A stretch of DNA of 64,000 nucleotides from Lactobacillus sp. PV012 (GCF_014522325.1 NZ_CP041983.1:1178001-1242000), one strand, 5' to 3'; shown: positions 8,424-16,686, counted from the first letter of the stretch. The notes: generated by a model from the sequence alone, not told the origin. Program-made: numbers and translations.

Positions 8424-9270
8424 TTTGTCTTAAATACGCTAAAATTTTATTTTCTTCTAAAGGTTCTCTCCAACTTTGAAAAATCTCTTTAGGCAGATTT
8501 TCCAAAGTTAAATGATTAAGATAGAGAGCTTCTGCCACTCGAACTCCTAATTTTGTCTTGAGTCTAATTTGGTTAAGCAAGAAATTCTGTTCTTCCTTAA
8601 TATTAACTTTTTTAGAAAAAGGAACCACACTTTTAAACGCAAATAACTTCTTAATTCCTAGTTCATTTAATTGAAAATTCTCTTGGAAATAAAAAATCTT
8701 ATTAGATACTGGTGCCAAATGCATGTGATATTTCAAAGTAATCCTTTCTTTAAAAGGATTAATCTCCAAATAATACCAATTCCAATACTTACTTTTACGT
8801 AAAAAAATTTTTTGAGATTTTTTCAAACTCCGTTTTAAATAATGTCGTTGACCTACAATCCAAATATCTTTTACTCCAATTGCTTTATATAAATTATGCC
8901 GGTGGTTAAATTCTTCTCGTGACAAAGGCGCACATTGAACTTCAAAGGCTAGATTATTTTCAACCAAAACATCTGCACGTAACTGTTGATTAGCAAGTGG
9001 GATTTCAGTTCTTGCATAATACCCAGCTGCTATTAAACTACTACACATTAATTCTTTAGCTAATAGATGTTCTTGCTTTTCACCCTCCCCTTTAATAATG
9101 TGAACATGCTTAAAAAAGGGTACTTTCGTTTCTGATAAAATTAGGATTACCTTTTTCTGACAATTTGGACAGCGATAATTTTCAATATTTAGTTTTTTAA
9201 TTCCTTCTTGAACCAAATTTGCTTCATTAACAGCTAAAACTAAGTTTTTCTTCAATAAAGCTGCATACAA
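8404..9270 (-). CDS. coiA: Competence protein CoiA family
   Basis: CoiA is needed for processing or recombination of DNA taken up during competence. An N-terminal zinc-finger-like CPNCQKK (about 34-40) precedes a nuclease-like core, with RADVLVENNLAFEVQC (about 98-113) giving the PD-(D/E)xK pattern D...ExQ. Length 288 residues. The start is TTG with AGGGTG about 9 bases upstream; no ATG is available in frame nearby. Located directly downstream of mecA as in Bacillus. No other competence gene is seen in this window, so natural transformation is not implied. Confidence 0.82.
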   Translation of the reverse strand: MYAALLKKNLVLAVNEANLVQEGIKKLNIENYRCPNCQKKVILILSETKVPFFKHVHIIKGEGEKQEHLLAKELMCSSLIAAGYYARTEIPLANQQLRADVLVENNLAFEVQCAPLSREEFNHRHNLYKAIGVKDIWIVGQRHYLKRSLKKSQKIFLRKSKYWNWYYLEINPFKERITLKYHMHLAPVSNKIFYFQENFQLNELGIKKLFAFKSVVPFSKKVNIKEEQNFLLNQIRLKTKLGVRVAEALYLNHLTLENLPKEIFQSWREPLEENKILAYLRQKNRDVD

Positions 9271-9299
9271 TGTAATTCACCCTAATTTTAATACGAAAA

Positions 9300-9321
9300 A
9301 AAGAAGCAAATTTGCTTCTTT
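9300..9321 (-). terminator. Hairpin terminator after mecA
   Basis: AAAGAAGCAAA immediately followed by its complement TTTGCTTCTTT, with a T run on the minus strand. It partly overlaps the mecA stop and separates mecA from coiA. Confidence 0.7.
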
Positions 9322-9997
9322 AATCAAAATACTGACGTAAATTATTTAATGCATCTTGTCTAATCAAACACTTACCCATTTTCTTAATTGGTGCAAATTC
9401 CTTTTCAGTCATACCTTGACCAAATTCATTTGCAATTACCCATGCATCTGACGGCTTTATTTCGCTAAAGCCACTATCCAAAAATGCACAATCCAGATAA
9501 TAAGTATGGCGATAAACGTAAAGACTTGAAGCTAGTTCTGGAACCACCAAGGCATCTGCGAGAGAAATAGCAGAATCAATATTTTCAAATTTAAAAATAC
9601 GACGATTACTATTTAAGTCTTCCTTTGAACTTTCACTTTTACCATTGGAAGAACCAAAAATAGTATCTGCATTTGCAGGTTTAAAATTCTTTTCTCCTAG
9701 TCCTTCTAAAAGTTGACGTAATGGATCATCTTTATTTGATTTAGGTTTTTCTTCACCATCAGGTACTTTGGAAATTAAAAGTTCTAATCCAGAGTTGCTT
9801 GGCATCACTTGAAAAGTAACAGGCTGTTCTTTAGTAAATTCATGTTCAGTGTCAACTTCACTCAAAATATCATAGAAAAACTTTTGTATTTCATCTTTAT
9901 TACCTAAAAGATCTAGAATTGTAATTCCACGCTCTTTCAATTCTTCAGCATTCATTGAGACTTTAATTGTATTTGCATTAATACGGTGTACTTGCAT
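9320..9997 (-). CDS. mecA: Adaptor protein MecA
   Basis: Adaptor that binds ClpC-type AAA+ unfoldases and targets substrates such as ComK or Spx for degradation. The 225 residues split into an N-terminal substrate-binding domain (MQVHRINANTIKVSM, ELKERGITILDLLGN), a flexible polar linker (about 85-135) and a C-terminal Clp-binding domain (IFKFENIDSAISLADAL... to the end), as in the family. It lies between spx and coiA, the Bacillus order. ClpE, another Clp ATPase, is encoded a few kilobases away. Whether this MecA partners with ClpC or ClpE is not visible. Confidence 0.9.
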   Translation of the reverse strand: MQVHRINANTIKVSMNAEELKERGITILDLLGNKDEIQKFFYDILSEVDTEHEFTKEQPVTFQVMPSNSGLELLISKVPDGEEKPKSNKDDPLRQLLEGLGEKNFKPANADTIFGSSNGKSESSKEDLNSNRRIFKFENIDSAISLADALVVPELASSLYVYRHTYYLDCAFLDSGFSEIKPSDAWVIANEFGQGMTEKEFAPIKKMGKCLIRQDALNNLRQYFD

Positions 9998-10063
9998 TTA
10001 CTTTCACCTCACTATATTTTACTGACTGGTTCTATTGTACCCTAATTTTTTCAAGGAAACAAA

Positions 10064-10089
10064 AACGCTAGCTCAAAATAGCTAGCGTT
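10064..10089 (-). terminator. Terminator of spx
   Basis: AACGCTAGCT and AGCTAGCGTT form a perfect 10-bp stem with a 6-base loop, followed by T-rich sequence on the minus strand, shortly after the spx stop. Confidence 0.85.
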
Positions 10090-10135
10090 CTTCGTTATTA
10101 ATTGATTTTGTTTTTTGTTAAACTAAAAAATACTT

Positions 10136-10534
10136 TTATAAACTAATCATAGCTTGTGCTTGTTCTAATTCTAAACGACGTACTGAACGTGGCAAGAATC
10201 TTCTAATTTCATCTTCATTGTAGCCAACTTGAAGACGGCGATCATCCATGATAATTGGACGACGTAGTAAACTTGGATTGTTTTCCACTAAATCGAGTAA
10301 TTCATCAAGTGAAAGGTCATCCAAATTAACCTTTAAATTTTGAAATGTTCTTGAACGAGTTGAAATAATTTCCTCAGTTCCATTTTCGGTCATTCGCAAT
10401 ACTTGCAAAATTTCTGTCTTTGTTAATGGATTAGCAAAGATATTTCTTTCTTTAAATGGAATATCATGATCAACTAACCAAGCCTTAGCTTTACGACATG
10501 ATGTACAACTAGGTGATGTATATAAATTTACCAA
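10136..10534 (-). CDS. spx: Transcriptional regulator Spx
   Basis: ArsC-like regulator that binds the RNA polymerase alpha subunit C-terminal domain and redirects transcription during disulfide stress. The redox switch CTSC is at residues 9-12 ([17 protein letters not shown]). The typical LLRRPII and [15 protein letters not shown] follow, and 132 residues is standard. The start is TTG, aligning exactly with the usual Spx N terminus MV(T/N)LYTSPSC. AAAGGAG lies 11 bases upstream, so translation may be weak. Its probable proteolytic partners, the SpxH-like adaptor and MecA, are encoded close by. Confidence 0.92.
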   Translation of the reverse strand: MVNLYTSPSCTSCRKAKAWLVDHDIPFKERNIFANPLTKTEILQVLRMTENGTEEIISTRSRTFQNLKVNLDDLSLDELLDLVENNPSLLRRPIIMDDRRLQVGYNEDEIRRFLPRSVRRLELEQAQAMISL

Positions 10535-10600
10535 TTAAATCCACGCTCCTTTTTTTGCGTGTAGTGTATCAAAACTACAAAACTACTAATAACAATTAAT

Positions 10601-10629
10601 ATTATAACCGCTTTCACTCTATACCACAA
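10601..10629 (-). promoter_or_regulatory. spx promoter with an overlapping cre-like site
   Basis: On the minus strand TTGTGG, 17 bases, then TATAAT. A sequence TGAAAGCGGTTATA (plus-strand 10603-10616) overlaps the -10 and fits the CcpA cre consensus TGWAANCGNTNWCA at 13 of 14 positions. The rest of the 246-base gap between ptsI and spx holds AT-rich sequence and the ptsI terminator. Confidence 0.55.
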
Positions 10630-10744
10630 TCAAAAACACTTAATATAACAATTTTTTTGAAAATTTTTTGTTTTTTCATTTATACGTTATATATTAAAGG
10701 AAATAAGTGAATTAATTGTGACTAAATTGTAAATTTTATACAAT

Positions 10745-10778
10745 AAAAAGCAGTGGCTTTACTTTTCCACTGCTTTTT
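10745..10778 (-). terminator. Terminator of the ptsHI operon
   Basis: AAAAAGCAGTGG and CCACTGCTTTTT form a 12-bp stem with a 10-base loop just beyond the ptsI stop. Confidence 0.88.
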
Positions 10779-10780
10779 CA

Positions 10781-12520
10781 TTAAATTTGAATATTAAGTT
10801 TTGCCATTGTTTCTTCAACTAATTTCTTATTTTCTTCATTAGTTTCAGATACATAACATGCCTTATTTGCTAATTCCTTAATATCTTCAGTATTAATCTT
10901 CTTCATTAAACTTCTGATACGTAAAATAGAAGTTGCACTCATTGAATATTCATCAAGTCCCATTGATAAAAGAATTGGGAACATAATACTATCACCTGCA
11001 GCTTCACCACACATACCACACCAAATACCATTTTCATGGGCTCCATCAATTGTATGCTTAATTAAACGTAAAACAGATGGATTATATGGTTGGTAAAGAT
11101 ATGAAAGACTGTCATTACCACGGTCAGCTGCCATCGTATATTGAATTAAGTCATTAGTACCAATTGAGAAGAAATCGACTTCCTTAGCAAATTGATCAGC
11201 AAGAACTGCAGCTGCTGGTACTTCAATCATCATACCAACTTGTAAGTCATCACCAATCTTAACCCCTTCTTCTACTAATTCAGCTTTTACGCCAGCCAAA
11301 ATTTCTTTTGCCTTACGTAATTCTCCCAAAGTACCAATCATTGGGAACATAATACCAAGCTTACCGTAAGCAGAAGCACGAAGTAATGCTCTTAATTGAG
11401 TCTTAAAGATTTCTGTATTTTGCATTGATAAACGAATTGCGCGAACGCCTAGGAATGGATTCATTTCTTCCGGAAGATCCCAGTAGTCTAAGTGCTTGTC
11501 TCCCCCGATATCACAAGTTCTAATAATGACCTGCTTGCCATCCATACCTTCTAAGACTTCTTTATAAGCCTTAAATTGTTCTTCTTCTGTTGGGAAATCA
11601 GATGAATCCATGTATAAAAATTCAGTTCTGTATAATCCAACAGCTTCTGCACCGTTTTCTTTTACCCCTTTCATATCTTCTGGGGTACCAATATTAGCTG
11701 CAATAGTAAAGTGTTTGCCATTAGCAGTTACAGAAGGTTCATCTTTTAACTTCTTCCATTCTGCTTTTTGCTTAGCAAAAGCTTCACTTTTTGCTTTATA
11801 CTCAGCAATTTGATCATCAGTAGGATTAATTAAGACATCCCCATCTAAACCATCAGCAATTACCATTTCTCCAGGTTCAACATCTGAAGTAATAGTTTCT
11901 GTACCAACTACAGCTGGAATTTCTAATGAACGAGCCATAATTGCTGAGTGAGCAGTTCTACCACCAATGTCAGTTACAAATCCTTTAACATATTTCTTAT
12001 TAAGTTGAGCAGTATCACTTGGAGTTAAATCGTGAGCAATTACTACTACTTCATGATCAATAGCTGCAGGATCTGGTAAAGTTACACCTAATAAGTGAGC
12101 CATGATCCGCTTAGATACATCACGCACATCAGCAGCACGCTCTTGCATATAAGCATTATCTGTCATACCTTCAAAAATAGTGATGTATTTTTGAGCGGTC
12201 TCATCTAAGGCAGCTTCTGCGTTAATTTTTTGATTTTTAATTTCTTGTTCAATTGCACCAGTAAATTCAGGATCGCTTAAGAATAAAAGGTGAGCATCGA
12301 AGACTTGTGCTTCTTCCTCACCTAAACTTTCTTTAGCTTTATCGCGAACTTGTTCAAGTTCCTTAGTTGATTCTTCAACTGCTTTCTTAAAACGAGCAAT
12401 TTCAGCATCAACATCTGTCACTGAAGTCTTTGAAAACGAAAGGTCAGGTTCTACCAACAAATATGCTGGAGCCACTGCAATTCCATCACTGGCTGCAATA
12501 CCCTTTAAAGTTTTCGTCAT
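10781..12520 (-). CDS. ptsI: Phosphoenolpyruvate-protein phosphotransferase (PTS enzyme I)
   Basis: Cytoplasmic enzyme I takes phosphate from PEP onto a histidine and hands it to HPr, powering all PTS sugar uptake. The phospho-histidine motif [13 protein letters not shown] places the active His at about residue 191. The PEP-binding C-terminal barrel shows [19 protein letters not shown] and [18 protein letters not shown]. The catalytic cysteine region [11 protein letters not shown] is intact. Length 579. Its ATG overlaps the ptsH stop (TAATG), giving coupled translation and matched amounts of HPr and EI. Confidence 0.97.
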   Translation of the reverse strand: MTKTLKGIAASDGIAVAPAYLLVEPDLSFSKTSVTDVDAEIARFKKAVEESTKELEQVRDKAKESLGEEEAQVFDAHLLFLSDPEFTGAIEQEIKNQKINAEAALDETAQKYITIFEGMTDNAYMQERAADVRDVSKRIMAHLLGVTLPDPAAIDHEVVVIAHDLTPSDTAQLNKKYVKGFVTDIGGRTAHSAIMARSLEIPAVVGTETITSDVEPGEMVIADGLDGDVLINPTDDQIAEYKAKSEAFAKQKAEWKKLKDEPSVTANGKHFTIAANIGTPEDMKGVKENGAEAVGLYRTEFLYMDSSDFPTEEEQFKAYKEVLEGMDGKQVIIRTCDIGGDKHLDYWDLPEEMNPFLGVRAIRLSMQNTEIFKTQLRALLRASAYGKLGIMFPMIGTLGELRKAKEILAGVKAELVEEGVKIGDDLQVGMMIEVPAAAVLADQFAKEVDFFSIGTNDLIQYTMAADRGNDSLSYLYQPYNPSVLRLIKHTIDGAHENGIWCGMCGEAAGDSIMFPILLSMGLDEYSMSATSILRIRSLMKKINTEDIKELANKACYVSETNEENKKLVEETMAKLNIQI

Positions 12521-12786
12521 TAGTCAGCTAAGCCTTCCTTTTTCATAGTATCAGCAATTGCTTCAATTGCTTCCTTAGCATCGTCACCTTCTGCAGTAAC
12601 AGTTACGTCAGCACCTTGACCAACACCAAGTGACATAACACCCATAATAGACTTCAAGTTTACAGTCTTACCATTGTATTCTAAATTAATATCTGAACCA
12701 AACTTTGAAGCAGTTTGAACTAATAAAGTTGCTGGGCGAGCATGGATACCTGTTTCTGCAATAATATGAAATTCACGTTTTTCCAT
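12520..12786 (-). CDS. ptsH: Phosphocarrier protein HPr
   Basis: Small 88-residue PTS phosphocarrier. The catalytic His15 is in [10 protein letters not shown] and the regulatory Ser46 in [12 protein letters not shown], the target of HPr kinase/phosphorylase. HPr(Ser-P) is the usual CcpA co-repressor in Firmicutes, so this protein also links to carbon catabolite control. A good AAAGGAG lies before the ATG. First gene of the ptsHI operon, with promoter and a degenerate cre about 60-110 bases upstream. Confidence 0.97.
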   Translation of the reverse strand: MEKREFHIIAETGIHARPATLLVQTASKFGSDINLEYNGKTVNLKSIMGVMSLGVGQGADVTVTAEGDDAKEAIEAIADTMKKEGLAD

Positions 12787-12843
12787 TTTTGAATCTCCTT
12801 TGAATCTTTAATGTTTTAGGGGTGTAACCCCTTTCTTGTTATT

Positions 12844-12896
12844 AGAATATCATTTTTTTAATTTTAAAACAAGAATCTTCACTGAAATTGTTTTCA
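12844..12896 (-). promoter_or_regulatory. ptsHI promoter with a degenerate cre-like site upstream
   Basis: On the minus strand TTGTTT, 17 bases, TATTCT (plus-strand 12844-12872). Ten bases upstream of the -35 lies TGAAATTGTTTTCA (12883-12896), one base off the cre consensus centre (T for C). A site here could activate or repress; the sequence does not say which. Confidence 0.5.
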
Positions 12897-12905
12897 TTTT
12901 AATAA

Positions 12906-13106
12906 TTAAGTTTCACTTTTAATTTTCGTATATAAAATTGTACCGCCTCTTTCAGCTTTTCCTGTTATTTCCTGACGTCGCCCAAATTTTCGTAAGGTCT
13001 CTTGAAAACTAAAAGCTTTTTGAGGCTCTACTCGATACTCAGTTAATTCTCCATCAGCTAATTTTATTAAAATTTCTTCATATTCTTTCATCTTTTCAAT
13101 CACCAT
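12906..13106 (-). CDS. Small hypothetical protein
   Basis: Charged 66-residue soluble protein with no recognised family, no cysteine and no hydrophobic segment. It is rich in Lys/Glu/Arg and contains FRKFGRRQEI-like basic stretches near residues 36-46. It lies between ptsH and clpE, reading away from clpE. The start is uncertain: the ATG at 13106 has no clear Shine-Dalgarno, while an internal ATG (codon 6) has a weak purine run upstream. Kept because it fills the gap cleanly and looks like normal coding sequence; it could be a chance frame. Confidence 0.55.
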   Translation of the reverse strand: MVIEKMKEYEEILIKLADGELTEYRVEPQKAFSFQETLRKFGRRQEITGKAERGGTILYTKIKSET

Positions 13107-13151
13107 TTTAAATTTATTAAGTTTTTCTTACGAAAAGTAAGAAATTGAAGT

Positions 13152-13188
13152 TTAGCACTTGACGAATTAGAGTGCTAACGATTACAAT
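13152..13188 (+). promoter_or_regulatory. CIRCE element (HrcA operator) overlapping the clpE promoter
   Basis: TTAGCACTT, nine bases, GAGTGCTAA: one mismatch from the CIRCE consensus TTAGCACTC-N9-GAGTGCTAA. The -35 TTGACG (13159-13164) starts inside the left arm, and a -10-like TACAAT (13183-13188) follows at 18-base spacing. HrcA binding would block the promoter. No CtsR-type GGTCAAA repeat is visible. Confidence 0.88.
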
Positions 13189-13228
13189 TACCAATAACAT
13201 ATTATACAAATAAAAAGGAGGCTGGCAC

Positions 13229-15385
13229 ATGTTATGTGAAAATTGTAATGAGCGCCCGGCTACTATTCGCTTCTATGCAAACGTAAATGGCCAAGGCCGC
13301 AATATATCTTTATGTCAACAATGCTATCAAGAATTAAAAAATATGCAAGGAACTAATAAAAATATGAATAATGAATTTTTTGGTGATTTCGATGAATTTT
13401 TAAATGCATTTTCTGGAAATCAAAATCGTAATAATCAAAATCCTAACCAAAGAAATATGGGAGCAGGCGGACGTAATGGTGGACGTCGTCCTAAAAGACC
13501 TTCCCTTTTAGACCAATACGGAACTGATCTCACCGAATTAGCCAAAAAAGGCAAAATAGATCCTGTAATTGGTCGTGATCAAGAAATCGCTCGTGTAATT
13601 GAAATTCTAAACCGAAGAACTAAGAATAATCCAGTTTTAATTGGTGAAGCTGGTGTAGGTAAAACGGCTGTTGCTGAAGGACTAGCACAACAAATTGTTG
13701 ACGGCTCTGTTCCAGCAAAATTACAAGATAAACGCATTATTTCTTTAAATATGGTTTCTTTAGTTCAAGGAACCGGAATCCGGGGCCAATTTGAACAACG
13801 GATGGAACAATTAATTAAAGAATTAGAAAAAAAAGACGACATCATACTTTTCATTGACGAAATTCATGAAATTGTTGGTGCTGGTAATTCTGAAGGTGGA
13901 ATGGATGCTGGTAACATTATTAAACCAGCCTTAGCTCGGGGTGAATTTCAATTAATTGGAGCTACTACTATCAAAGAATTTAGAAATATTGAAAAAGATT
14001 CTGCCTTAGCTAGAAGATTCCAACCAGTTCAGGTAAAAGAACCTTCAATTGAAGAAACTATTAAGATCTTACAAGGTATTCGTCCACGCTATGAAGATTA
14101 TCATCATGTAAATTACACTGATCAAGCAATCGAAGCAGCCGTTAAACTTTCTTCACGTTATATCCAAGACCGCTTCTTACCTGATAAGGCAATTGACTTA
14201 CTTGATGAAGCTGGGTCAAGAATGAACCTAACCATTCCTTATGTTGATAGTAATAAATTAGCAGAACGTGTTAATGCTGCTGAAGATCTCAAAAAACAAG
14301 CTTTATCTAATGAAGATTATGAAAAAGCTGCTTACTATCGGGATCAGATCGACAAGTATAACAAATTAAAGGATCAAAAAGTTGATCCAGATAAGACCCC
14401 TGTCATCACTGATAAGATCATGAATAAGATTATTGAAGAAAAAACTAACATCCCTGTTGGCGAATTACAAAAACAAGAACAAGCTCAATTGATTAATTTA
14501 GCAACCGATTTGCAAAAGAATGTTATTGGTCAAGATGAAGCTGTTAATACAGTTGCTCGTGCTATTCGTCGTAATCGTGTTGGTTTTAACAAAACAGGCC
14601 GACCAATTGGCTCCTTTCTTTTTGTAGGTCCTACAGGTGTTGGAAAGACTGAATTAGCTAAACAACTTGCAAAACAAGTCTTTGGTACTGAAGAAGCAAT
14701 GATTCGCTTTGACATGAGTGAATACATGGAAAGCTATTCTGTCTCTAAGTTAATTGGATCTGCTCCAGGTTACGTTGGTTATGAAGAAGCCGGTCAATTA
14801 ACCGAACGAGTTCGTCATAATCCATACAGCTTAATTTTATTTGATGAAATTGAAAAAGCACATCCTGATGTCTTACACCTTTTCTTACAAATTTTAGATG
14901 ATGGGCGTTTAACTGATTCTCAAGGTAGAACAGTATCATTTAAAGATACAATCATCATTATGACTTCAAATGCTGGTCAAGGCATCAAAGAAGCTTCTGT
15001 TGGATTTGCTGCTGAAAATTCTCATCAAGAACAATTTAAACGTGTCATGAGTCAATACTTTAAACCAGAATTTCTTAACCGTTTAGATGATATTGTTGAA
15101 TTTAAGCCATTAGTTAAGGATAATTTACTTAAAATCGTTGATTTAATGCTTAATGAAACCAATGAAATGGTTAAAGATGAAAATCTTCACATTGATGTTG
15201 CAGACGATGTTAAACAACTACTTGTTGAAAAAGGATATGATCCTACAATGGGTGCGCGTCCATTACGTCGCATCATTCAGGAACTCATTGAAGATAAAGT
15301 TGCTGATTATAAATTAGATAATCCAACTGCTAATGATTTGACTGCCTCATTAGAAAATGAAGAAGTAGCTATTCACGAAAAATAA
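13229..15385 (+). CDS. clpE: ATP-dependent Clp protease ATP-binding subunit ClpE
   Basis: Hsp100 AAA+ unfoldase working with ClpP under heat and protein-folding stress. The N-terminal zinc finger CENC...CQQC (residues 3-31) defines ClpE. A Gly/Asn/Arg-rich linker follows. AAA module 1 has GEAGVGKT and ILFIDEIHE, a UVR-like coiled segment lies around 355-390 ([14 protein letters not shown]), and AAA module 2 has GPTGVGKT and [14 protein letters not shown]. Length 718. AAGGAGG lies 7 bases before the ATG. The CIRCE element in its promoter implies HrcA control, where many Firmicutes use CtsR for clpE. Confidence 0.95.
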   Translation: MLCENCNERPATIRFYANVNGQGRNISLCQQCYQELKNMQGTNKNMNNEFFGDFDEFLNAFSGNQNRNNQNPNQRNMGAGGRNGGRRPKRPSLLDQYGTDLTELAKKGKIDPVIGRDQEIARVIEILNRRTKNNPVLIGEAGVGKTAVAEGLAQQIVDGSVPAKLQDKRIISLNMVSLVQGTGIRGQFEQRMEQLIKELEKKDDIILFIDEIHEIVGAGNSEGGMDAGNIIKPALARGEFQLIGATTIKEFRNIEKDSALARRFQPVQVKEPSIEETIKILQGIRPRYEDYHHVNYTDQAIEAAVKLSSRYIQDRFLPDKAIDLLDEAGSRMNLTIPYVDSNKLAERVNAAEDLKKQALSNEDYEKAAYYRDQIDKYNKLKDQKVDPDKTPVITDKIMNKIIEEKTNIPVGELQKQEQAQLINLATDLQKNVIGQDEAVNTVARAIRRNRVGFNKTGRPIGSFLFVGPTGVGKTELAKQLAKQVFGTEEAMIRFDMSEYMESYSVSKLIGSAPGYVGYEEAGQLTERVRHNPYSLILFDEIEKAHPDVLHLFLQILDDGRLTDSQGRTVSFKDTIIIMTSNAGQGIKEASVGFAAENSHQEQFKRVMSQYFKPEFLNRLDDIVEFKPLVKDNLLKIVDLMLNETNEMVKDENLHIDVADDVKQLLVEKGYDPTMGARPLRRIIQELIEDKVADYKLDNPTANDLTASLENEEVAIHEK

Positions 15386-15469
15386 TTTAATTTTCAACTT
15401 CCTTCTAAAAAAGCGTATACTAACTACTAGAGGTTTTTACTTACTAAAACTAGATGAGGATGTGAAATT

Positions 15470-15751
15470 ATGCATTTAATTGACGTTACTAATACACATC
15501 GTGACTTAGTTGAAAAACAACTATCTTCTACAGTTAGTCAATTTGTTAAAGTATATTCTTTAGGAAACACTACAGTTGTATATACTGAAACACCTAACAA
15601 AATTGAAATTGTAATGGAAAATCATGATCGCGGTATTCGCCAAGATGAAGTTGAATTTGTGATTAAACGTTTAATTCATGGTGATAAAATCTATGATATT
15701 CATGTTGATCGCAGCCGAAAGGTCATTTCAATCATTTGTGACAAAGACTAA
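15470..15751 (+). CDS. DUF1827 family protein
   Basis: 93-residue acidic-basic soluble protein that I recognise as the DUF1827 family found beside clpE in lactobacilli and streptococci; function unknown. GAGGATG precedes the ATG. It is 84 bases downstream of clpE with no clear terminator between, so it may share the clpE heat-shock transcript. No catalytic motif is apparent; the pattern DRGIRQDEVEFVIKRLI suggests an alpha/beta fold. Two terminator-like hairpins follow. Confidence 0.75.
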   Translation: MHLIDVTNTHRDLVEKQLSSTVSQFVKVYSLGNTTVVYTETPNKIEIVMENHDRGIRQDEVEFVIKRLIHGDKIYDIHVDRSRKVISIICDKD

Positions 15752-15764
15752 TCAATAATAAAAG

Positions 15765-15844
15765 AGTCTGGGAAGAACTAATTCCCTAGACTAAAAATTA
15801 ATTAAGAGTAAGAATTCTACTTTTAGAAATCTTACTCTTTTTTT
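15765..15844 (+). terminator. Double hairpin terminator after the clpE-DUF1827 unit
   Basis: A first stem AGTCTGGGAA/TTCCCTAGACT (15765-15792, one bulge) is followed by AAGAGTAAGA/TCTTACTCTT (15804-15839) running into seven T. From here to about 15970 I see no gene or motif. Confidence 0.8.
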
Positions 15845-16009
15845 GTACCTCTTTTTGTCAAAACAGTCATCTCTAAGACTTTTGTATTCCAATAATTCCT
15901 TAGATTCCTCATAAACATCAGTCCAGCATTAATTTATTTATTCTCATACCTTTTTACTCTCTTGACACTTAACCTTGAAATTTGTAGATTTTTCTTTTAT
16001 AATGGATAA

Positions 16010-16098
16010 AGAAAAGGAGCTAACGAATCCTACTCGTTAACTCCAATCGTAACTTGAATGACTAGAGTGTTAGCTAATCCTTGTGATTAGCTTTTTTT
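16010..16098 (+). ncRNA. Candidate antitoxin-like small RNA, copy A
   Basis: Promoter TTGAAA (15975-15980), 17 bases, TATAAT (15998-16003) predicts a start near 16010. The RNA would contain hairpin 1 (GGAGCTAACGA/TCGTTAACTCC, 16016-16044, one mismatch, loop ATCCTAC). Hairpin 2, GCTAATC-CTTGT-GATTAGC (16073-16091), runs into seven T: a textbook terminator, giving about 89 nt. It is antisense to the 3' end of the minus-strand hydrophobic ORF, including its stop codon. Transcription is inferred, not shown. Confidence 0.7.
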
Positions 16099-16187
16099 AT
16101 TATTGCATAAGCTTTTGCACACTTAATAACAAAGTTTCCTAAGCTATTAAGCACAATGCTTATCACAATAGCATCAGCTATGGACAA
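16074..16187 (-). CDS. Candidate hydrophobic toxin-like peptide, copy A (37 aa)
   Basis: Short ORF starting at TTG, with hydrophobic core IADAIVISIVLNSLG and a Lys-rich tail ending KKANHKD, resembling type I toxin peptides in size and layout but matching no family I can name. No ATG occurs in this frame; a weak TAGG lies 5 bases before the TTG, and a well-initiated 14-codon ORF overlaps the start. The stop codon lies in the terminator hairpin of the opposing RNA. Comparison with copy B shows two synonymous third-base changes (ATT/ATC, GTG/GTC) and one Lys/Asn change. Two silent of three changes mildly favours coding. Confidence 0.5.
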   Translation of the reverse strand: MSIADAIVISIVLNSLGNFVIKCAKAYAIIKKANHKD

Positions 16188-16222
16188 GGTAGCCTACTTC
16201 TCCAGTCTATTCCATTTGACAT
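16178..16222 (-). CDS. Overlapping leader ORF, copy A (14 codons)
   Basis: ATG with an ideal GGAGG (plus-strand 16231-16235) eight bases upstream opens a 14-codon frame beginning MSNGIDW. It ends in TAG, overlapping the TTG start of the hydrophobic ORF by 10 bases in the -1 frame. It may couple translation to the downstream ORF, as mok does for hok. The sequence is identical in copy B. Confidence 0.4.
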   Translation of the reverse strand: MSNGIDWRSRLPCP

Positions 16223-16317
16223 GGCTCTCACCTCCGTAACTGAAATAATGTTGAGGGGTGTGCAGCCAGTCGAAGTTACTAAGTTATCAATTCGCGTCTA
16301 CTGATAACCTAATTAAT

Positions 16318-16347
16318 ATTTTAGCAATATTCTTACTTAAAAACTAA
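16318..16347 (-). promoter_or_regulatory. Minus-strand promoter of the hydrophobic-ORF transcript, copy A
   Basis: Extended -10 TGCTAAAAT with TTAGTT 18 bases upstream of the -10. The transcript would begin near 16311 with a 5' stem GTTATCA/TGATAAC (16283-16308). It would end at hairpin GGAGTTAACGA/TCGTTAGCTCC followed by TTTTCTTT, near 16010. Confidence 0.5.
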
Positions 16348-16473
16348 CCCTCACAGAAAAAACTTCTTTATTGGATAAAGAAACGGTCTCTATTTTAAAG
16401 TATTATCTAGGGAAAATGACGCTGTTCCCACCTGCCATCTTGAAATTTGTGGATTTTTTTTTATAATAGATAA

Positions 16474-16562
16474 AGAAAAGGAGCTAACGAATGCGACTCG
16501 TTAACTCCAATCGTAACTTGAATGACTAGATTGTTAGCTAATCCTTGTGATTAGCTTTTTTT
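16474..16562 (+). ncRNA. Candidate antitoxin-like small RNA, copy B
   Basis: Promoter TTGAAA (16440-16445), 16 bases, TATAAT (16462-16467). Hairpin 1 keeps the stem of copy A (16480-16508) but its loop is ATGCGAC instead of ATCCTAC. The terminator hairpin GCTAATC/GATTAGC (16537-16555) and T run are unchanged. The loop change creates an ATG behind AAGGAG, opening a 12-codon frame that copy A lacks, so that frame is probably accidental. Confidence 0.7.
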
Positions 16563-16651
16563 ATTATTGCATAAGCATTTGCACACTTAATAACAAAGTT
16601 TCCTAAGCTATTAAGGACGATGCTTATCACAATAGCATCAGCTATGGACAA
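16538..16651 (-). CDS. Candidate hydrophobic toxin-like peptide, copy B (37 aa)
   Basis: Counterpart of the copy A peptide with a single residue change in the middle (Lys to Asn at about position 25) and two silent changes. The second in-frame GTG of copy A (codon 12) is GTC here, which rules it out as a shared start and supports initiation at the TTG or at the GTG of codon 8. Same convergent arrangement with the plus-strand RNA. Confidence 0.5.
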   Translation of the reverse strand: MSIADAIVISIVLNSLGNFVIKCANAYAIIKKANHKD

Positions 16652-16686
16652 GGTAGCCTACTTCTCCAGTCTATTCCATTTGACAT
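16642..16686 (-). CDS. Overlapping leader ORF, copy B (14 codons)
   Basis: Identical to the copy A leader ORF, including GGAGG eight bases before ATG and the overlap with the TTG of the hydrophobic ORF. The whole stretch from the start of the hydrophobic ORF to beyond the Shine-Dalgarno is unchanged between copies. Confidence 0.4.
   Translation of the reverse strand: MSNGIDWRSRLPCP

Larger units (their letters stand above)
15974..16383. repeat. Tandem unit, copy A (410 bp)
   Basis: First copy of a direct duplication; the second lies 55 bases further on and is nearly identical. It spans CTTGAAATTTGT at the left to the inverted repeat TTCTTTAT-TGG-ATAAAGAA at the right. It contains a plus-strand promoter and structured short RNA, a minus-strand promoter, a minus-strand hydrophobic ORF and convergent terminators. 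No transposase, target duplication or terminal inverted repeats were seen, so it does not look like an insertion sequence. Confidence 0.9.

Noticed and set aside
16491..16529. 12-codon plus-strand ORF (MRLVNSN) inside the copy B small RNA, behind AAGGAG
   Set aside because: Copy A has ATC in place of ATG, and the start lies in a variable hairpin loop, so the frame is not conserved.
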